A DNA stretch of 13,363 bases. It comes from Symbiodinium natans. Lineage: Eukaryota > Sar > Dinophyceae > Suessiales > Symbiodiniaceae. Each line of letters begins with the position of its first letter. Position 1 is the stretch's first letter. Made by a program: the position numbers and the translations under genes. The stretch is from positions 1 to 13,363 of the forward strand of contig CAJNDS010001600.1 of assembly GCA_905221605.1 (NCBI GenBank), written 5' to 3'. This document shows positions 8,908 through 13,363 of the stretch, in pieces. Below the pieces are notes generated by a model. The model did no database searches, had not been told where the DNA came from, and worked only from the letters and a program-made list of their open reading frames with translations.

Positions 8908-8982
8908 CCAAACCAGACCCAAATCTATCTGAGCACTATGCCTGCCGCATCAAACCACACCCTAATCTATCTGAGCACTGTG
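8908..8982 (+). repeat. Local duplication E, copy 2
   Basis: Same three linked variants as 8731-8805, with one private change (GCATCAAACC at about 8947). Confidence 0.82.
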
Positions 8983-9594
8983 CCTGCTGCACCAAACCAC
9001 ACCCTAATCTATCTGAGCACTGTGCCTGCTGCACCAAACCACACCCAAATCTATCTGAGCACTGTGCCTGCCGCACCAAACCACACCCAAATCACCCAAA
9101 TCTATCTGAGCACTGTGCCTGCCACACCAAACCACACCCAAATCTATCTGAGCACTGTGCCTACCGCACCAAACCACACCCAAATCTATCTGAGCACTGT
9201 GCCTGCCGCACCAAACCACACCCAAATCACCCAAATCTATCTGAGCACTGTGCCTGCCGCACCAATCCACACCCAAATCTATCTGAGCACTGTGCCTGCC
9301 GCACCAAACCACACCCAAATCTATCTGAGCACTGTGCCTGCCGCACCAAACCACACCCAAATCTATCTGAGCACTGTGCCTGCCGCACCAAACCACACCC
9401 AAACCACACCCAAATCTATCTGAGCACTCTGCCTGCCGCACCAAACCACACCCAAATCTATCTGAGCACTGTGCCTGCCGCACCAAACCACACCCAAATA
9501 TATCTGAGCGCTGTGAAACCACACCCAAATCTGTCTGAGCACTGTGCCTGCCGCACCAAACCACACCCAAATCTGTCTGAGGACTGTGCCTGCC

Positions 9595-10085
9595 GCACCC
9601 AACCACACCAAATCTATCTGGAGGCACTGTGCATGGCCGCACCAAACCCACACCCCAAATCTATCTGAGCACTGTGCCCGGCCGCACCAAACCACACCCC
9701 AAATCTATCTGAGCACGTTGCTGCCGCAACCAAACACACCCAAATCTATTGAGCACTTGTGACTGCCGCACCAAACCACCACCCCAATACATGGTCTGAG
9801 CCTGTGCCTGCGGCACCAAACCACGCTAAATTATGAGCACTGTGCCTTGCCGCACCCAACCACACCAAATCTATATGAGGCAATGCGCATGCCGCACCAA
9901 ACCACACACAAATCTAATCTGAGCACTGCTGCCTGCCGCACCCAAACCACACCCCAATCTATATGAGCATGTTGCATGCCGCACCAAACCACACCAAATC
10001 TATCTGAGCCACGTGGTGCCTGCCGCACCAAACCACACCCCATCTATTGAGCACTGGACTGCCGCACCAAACACACCCAAATCTA
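9595..10085 (+). repeat. Indel-rich array segment 4
   Basis: About 490 bases with at least one indel in most units, for example GGAGGCACTGTGCATGG (9620), GTGCCCGGCCGC (9674), CAATACATGGTCTG (9784), ACCACGCTAAATTATG (9820) and GAGCCACGTGGTGCC (10005). Mostly insertions and short deletions rather than substitutions. Confidence 0.8.
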
Positions 10086-10218
10086 TCTGAGCACTGTGCC
10101 TGCCGCACCAAACCACACCCAAATCTATCTGAGCACCGTGCCTGCCGCACCAAACCACACCCAAATCTATCTGAGCACTGTGCCTGCCGCACCAAACCAC
10201 ACCCAAATCTATCTGGTC

Positions 10219-10366
10219 ACTGTGCCTGCCGCACCAAACCACACCCAAATCTATCCGAGCACTGTGCCTGCTGCACCAAACCACACCCAAATCTATTTGA
10301 GCACTGTGCCTGCCGCACCAAACCACACCCAAATCCATCTGAGCACTGTGCCTGCCGCACCAAACC
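10219..10366 (+). repeat. Long-range shared block C, copy 2 (148 bp)
   Basis: Identical to 1533-1680. Here the C-subtype units that follow the two marker units stand out against the surrounding T-subtype array, which suggests a patch moved from C-type to T-type array or the reverse. Confidence 0.85.
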
Positions 10367-10506
10367 GCACCCAAATCCATCTGAGCACTGTGCCTGCCGC
10401 ACCAAACCACACCCAAATCACCCAAATCTATCTGAGCACTGCCTGCCGCACCAAACCACACCCAAATCTATCTGAGCACTGTGCCTGCCGCACCAAACCA
10501 CACCCA

Positions 10507-10720
10507 AACTATCTGAGGTAGCATTGTGCCTGCCCGCACCAAAACAAACAAATAATCTGAGCCACGTGCTGCCCGCACCAAACACCCCAAATCTCATATG
10601 AGCACCCGTGCTGCCGCACCAAACACACACACAAATCTATCTGAGCATTGCCTGCCGCCACCAAACCACACCCAAATCTATCTGAGCAAATGTTGTGCCT
10701 GCCGCACCAAACCAAACCCA
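10507..10720 (+). repeat. Indel-rich array segment 5
   Basis: Irregular units with GAGGTAGCATTG (10515), AAACAAACAAATAATC (10543), GAGCCACGTGCTGCCC (10560), CTCATATGAGCACCCG (10593) and GAGCAAATGTTGTGCC (10684). Confidence 0.75.
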
Positions 10721-11540
10721 AAATCTATCTGAGCACTGTGCCTGCCGCACCAAACCACAATCTATCTGAGCACTGTGCCTGCCGCACCAAACCACACCCA
10801 AATCTATCTGAGCACTGTGTGCCTGCCACACCAAACCACACCCAAATCTATTTGAGCACTGTGCCTGCCGCACCAAACCACACCCAAATCTATCTGAGCA
10901 CTGTGTGCCTGCCGCACCAAACCACACCCAAATCTATCTGAGCACTGTGAGCCTGCCGCACCAAACCACACCCAAATCTATCTGAGCACTGTGCCTGCCG
11001 CCCCAAACCACACCCAAATCTGTCTGAGCACTGTGTGCTGCCGCACCAAACCACACCCAAATCTATATGAGCGCTGTGCCTGCTGCACCAAACCACACCC
11101 AAATCTATCTGAGCACTGTGCCTGCCGCACCAAACCACACCCAAATCTATCTGAGCACTGTGTGCCTGCCACACAAAACCACACCCGAATCTATCTGAGC
11201 ACTGTGCGCCTGCCGCACTGTGTGCCTGTCGCACCAAACCACACCCAAATCTATCTGAGCACTGTGCCTGCCGCACCAAACCACACCCAAATCTATCTGA
11301 GCACTGTGCCTGCCGCACCAAACCACACCCAAGTCTATTTGAGCACTGTGCCTGCCGCACCAAATCACGCCCAAATCTATCTGAGCACTGTGCGTGCCGC
11401 ACCAAACCACACCCAAATCTATCTGCTTGCCGCACCAAACCACACCCATATCTATCTGAGCGCTGTGCCTGCCGCACCACACCACACCCAGATCTATCTG
11501 AGCACTGCGCCTGTCGTACCAAACCACACCCAGTCTATAT

Positions 11541-11708
11541 GAGCACTGTGCCTGCCGCACCAAACCACACCCAAGTCTATCTGAGCACTCTTCCTGCCGC
11601 ACCAAACCACACCCAAATCTATCTGAGCACTGTGCCTGCCGCACCAAACCACACCCAAGTCTATCTGAGCACTCTTCCTGCCGCACCAAACCACACCCAA
11701 ATCTATCT
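11541..11708 (+). repeat. Tandem dimer: 84-bp higher-order unit repeated twice
   Basis: Two consecutive two-unit blocks. Each block is a CAAGTCTATC unit followed by a unit beginning CACTCTTCC and ending AATCTATCTGAG. The markers at 11587 and 11671 are 84 bases apart. This is a recent local duplication of exactly two units. Confidence 0.85.
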
Positions 11709-12175
11709 GAGCCACCTGTGCGGCACGCACACAACCACACCCAAATACCCAAATTACTGAGCACTGATGCCCGCGCACCAAACCACACCCAAATCTATCT
11801 GAGCACTGTGACCTGCGACCAACAACACCAAATCTATCTGAGCACGTGCCTGCAGCACCAAACCACACCCACCAGAACAATCTATCGAGTCACTTGTGCA
11901 TGCGCACCTCTAAACCAAACCCAAGTCTATGCTGGTTCGCAGATTGTGCCGCCGCACAAAAACCCCCAAATCATGAGCACAGTTGCCTGCCGCACCAAAC
12001 ACACCCAAATCTATCTGAGCACATGTGCCACTGTGCCGGCTGCAACCAAACACACCCAAATTATTTGAAGCATGTGCCTGCCGCACCCAAACCACACCAA
12101 ATATCGTCTGAGACTGTGCCTGCCGAACCAAAACCACACCCAAAATCTATCTGATTAGACAACTGGGCGCCACAC
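11709..12175 (+). repeat. Indel-rich array segment 6
   Basis: The most eroded stretch. Several units are barely recognisable, including 11880-11965 (TTGTGCATGCGCACC, TATGCTGGTTCGCAG) and 12150-12172 (TGATTAGACAACTGGGCG). Fragments of the unit in the correct order confirm that it is still array. Confidence 0.75.
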
Positions 12176-12514
12176 CAAACCACACCCAAATCTATCTGAG
12201 CACTGTGCCTGCCGCACCAAACCACACCCAAATCTGTCTGAGCACTGTGTGCCTGCCGCACCAAACCACACCCAAATCTATCTGAGCACTGTGCGCCTGC
12301 CGCACCAAACCGCACCCTAATGTATCTGAGCACTGTGCCTGCCGCACCACAAACCACACCCAAATCTATCTGAGCACTGTGCCTGCCGCACCACAAACCA
12401 CACACAAATCTATCTGAGCACTGTGCCTGCCACACCAAACCAAACACAAATCTATCTGAGCACTGTGCCTGCCGCACCAAACCACACCCAAATCTATCTG
12501 AGCACTGTGCCTGC

Positions 12515-12900
12515 CGCACCCCAATCCGCACCCAAATCTTATGCAGGCACTGTGCTGCAGCACCAAACCACACCAAAATCTATCGAGGACTGTGCCTGCC
12601 GCCACCCAAAAACCCACACCAAATCTATTTTGGGAGCAACTGTGCTTGCCGCAGCAAACCAACCCAAAATCTATCTGAGCACTGTGCCTTGCCGCCACCA
12701 AACCACACCAAATTATCGGAGCACTTGTGCCGCGCACCAAACCACACCGTAACTAAATCTATCTGAGGACTGTGCCTGCCGCACCAAACCACACCCAACA
12801 TATATCTGAGATGTGCCTGCCGCACCAAACACACCCAAATATATGCTCTTATTCCTGAGCATTGTGACTGGCCAACAAGCCACACCCAAATCTATCTGGG
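12515..12900 (+). repeat. Indel-rich array segment 7
   Basis: Irregular units with CTTATGCAGGCAC (12538), TTTTGGGAGCAACTG (12627), ACCGTAACTAAATC (12745), ATATGCTCTTATTCC (12840) and GACTGGCCAACAAG (12866). Clean T-subtype units follow from about 12900. Confidence 0.78.
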
Positions 12901-13363
12901 CACTGTGCCTGCCGCACCAAACCACACCCAAATCTATCTGAGCACTGTGCCTGCCGCACCAAACCACACCCAAATCTGTCTGAGCACTGTGCCTGCCGCA
13001 CCATACCACACCCAAATCTATCTGAGCACTGTGCCTGCCGCCCCAAACCACACCCAAATCTGTCTGCGCACAGCAGGCACCAAACCACACCCAAATCTAT
13101 CTGAGCACTTCGCCTGCGCCTGCCGCACCAAACCACACCCAAGTCTATCTGAGCACTTTGCCTGCCGCACCAAACCACACCCAAATCTATCGAGCAGTGT
13201 GCTAGCCGCACCAAACCACACCCAAATCTATCTAAGCACTGTGCCTGCCGCACCAAACCACATCCAAATCTATCTGAGCACTGCGCCTGCCGCACCAAAC
13301 TACACCCAAATCTATCTGAGCACTGTGCCTGCCGCACCAAACCACACATCTATCTGAGCACTG

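Larger units (their letters stand above)
5857..13363 (+). repeat. 42-bp tandem repeat array, right block, T-subtype domain
   Basis: About 180 further units in the same orientation, now almost uniformly the CTATCTGAG subtype; a clean example is 7486-7527. Isolated C-subtype units survive near 5899, 6103-6150, 6765-6775, 8701-8711 and 10331-10383. A rarer CTGTCTGAG form appears near 6255, 9531, 9573, 11020, 12235, 12975 and 13061. Some stretches have local signatures: an extra GT (ACTGTGTGCC) recurs between about 10815 and 12250, and a 9-base internal expansion recurs between about 8824 and 10428. The array runs off the right edge mid-unit, so its true length is unknown. Reading frames here are shorter than on the left partly because the T subtype puts a TAG into one of the three open minus frames. 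Confidence 0.95.

Noticed and set aside
1-13363. Possible CRISPR array
   Set aside because: Units are contiguous with no unique spacers; the whole 42 bases repeat, and variation is spread over the unit.
1-13363. Repeat-induced point mutation (CpA to TpA) as the cause of the C/T subtype
   Set aside because: The C/T change is in a CpA context, but each unit has many other CpA sites that are not mutated, so a RIP-like process does not fit.
1-13363. Telomere repeat tract, because of the CCACACCC-type C-rich strand
   Set aside because: The period is 42 bases with a complex unit, not a 5-8 base or short irregular telomerase repeat. A subtelomeric location remains possible but is not shown.
1-13363. 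Functional CACCC-box (KLF-type) enhancer array from the CCACACCC word
   Set aside because: The word falls out of a C/A-rich unit by composition, and no promoter or gene is nearby for it to act on.

Overview
This window is almost entirely one tandem-repeat array (a large minisatellite or satellite) with a 42-base unit. It runs off both ends of the window and is broken once, by an AT-rich island of 633 bases at 2772-3404. A clean consensus unit can be read at 241-282. About 12.7 kb, or roughly 300 units, is array. I see no intact gene, rRNA, tRNA, CRISPR array, or prokaryotic promoter/RBS layout.

The unit is 57% GC and very strand-asymmetric: by my count of the consensus, the + strand has 18 C, 6 G, 12 A and 6 T. 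Because 42 is exactly 14 codons, an array with no in-frame stop stays open indefinitely. Five of the six frames lack a stop in the consensus, and only one + frame meets TGA in every unit. The long ORFs on both strands, up to several hundred codons, are therefore by-products of periodicity. One-base indels flip between frames throughout, and no frame shows synonymous-biased variation, so I do not call them genes.

Layout: 1-2771 is the left array block (about 66 units), mostly of a 'C' subtype (..AATCCATCTGAG). 2772-3404 is the AT-rich island (about 25-30% GC where counted). 3405 to about 5856 is more C-subtype array. About 5857-13363 is array dominated by a 'T' subtype (..AATCTATCTGAG). Superimposed are higher-order duplications, notably a 459-base perfect copy of 3957-4415 at 5763-6221, displaced by 1806 bases, which is exactly 43 units. 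There are also intermittent patches dense in small indels (for example 2059-2275, 5333-5610, 7872-8160, 9595-10085, 11709-12175, 12515-12900) that look either like decayed array or like unpolished long-read consensus.

The island carries two partial protein-like reading frames. One, on the + strand, reads as a single RCC1-type beta-propeller repeat with its neighbour's end (about 3027-3248). The other, on the - strand (about 3065-2772), is Asn/Ser-rich, has no recognised family, and contains one apparent frameshift. Neither has a credible start codon or full length, so both are treated as gene fragments. The RCC1 repeat, AT-rich codons (AAT, TCA, GAA, GAT), Asn-rich protein and a large GC-richer satellite together suggest a eukaryote with an AT-rich genome, perhaps an amoeboid or other protist. 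The lineage is only a guess. The array could be subtelomeric, pericentromeric or interstitial; nothing here decides which.
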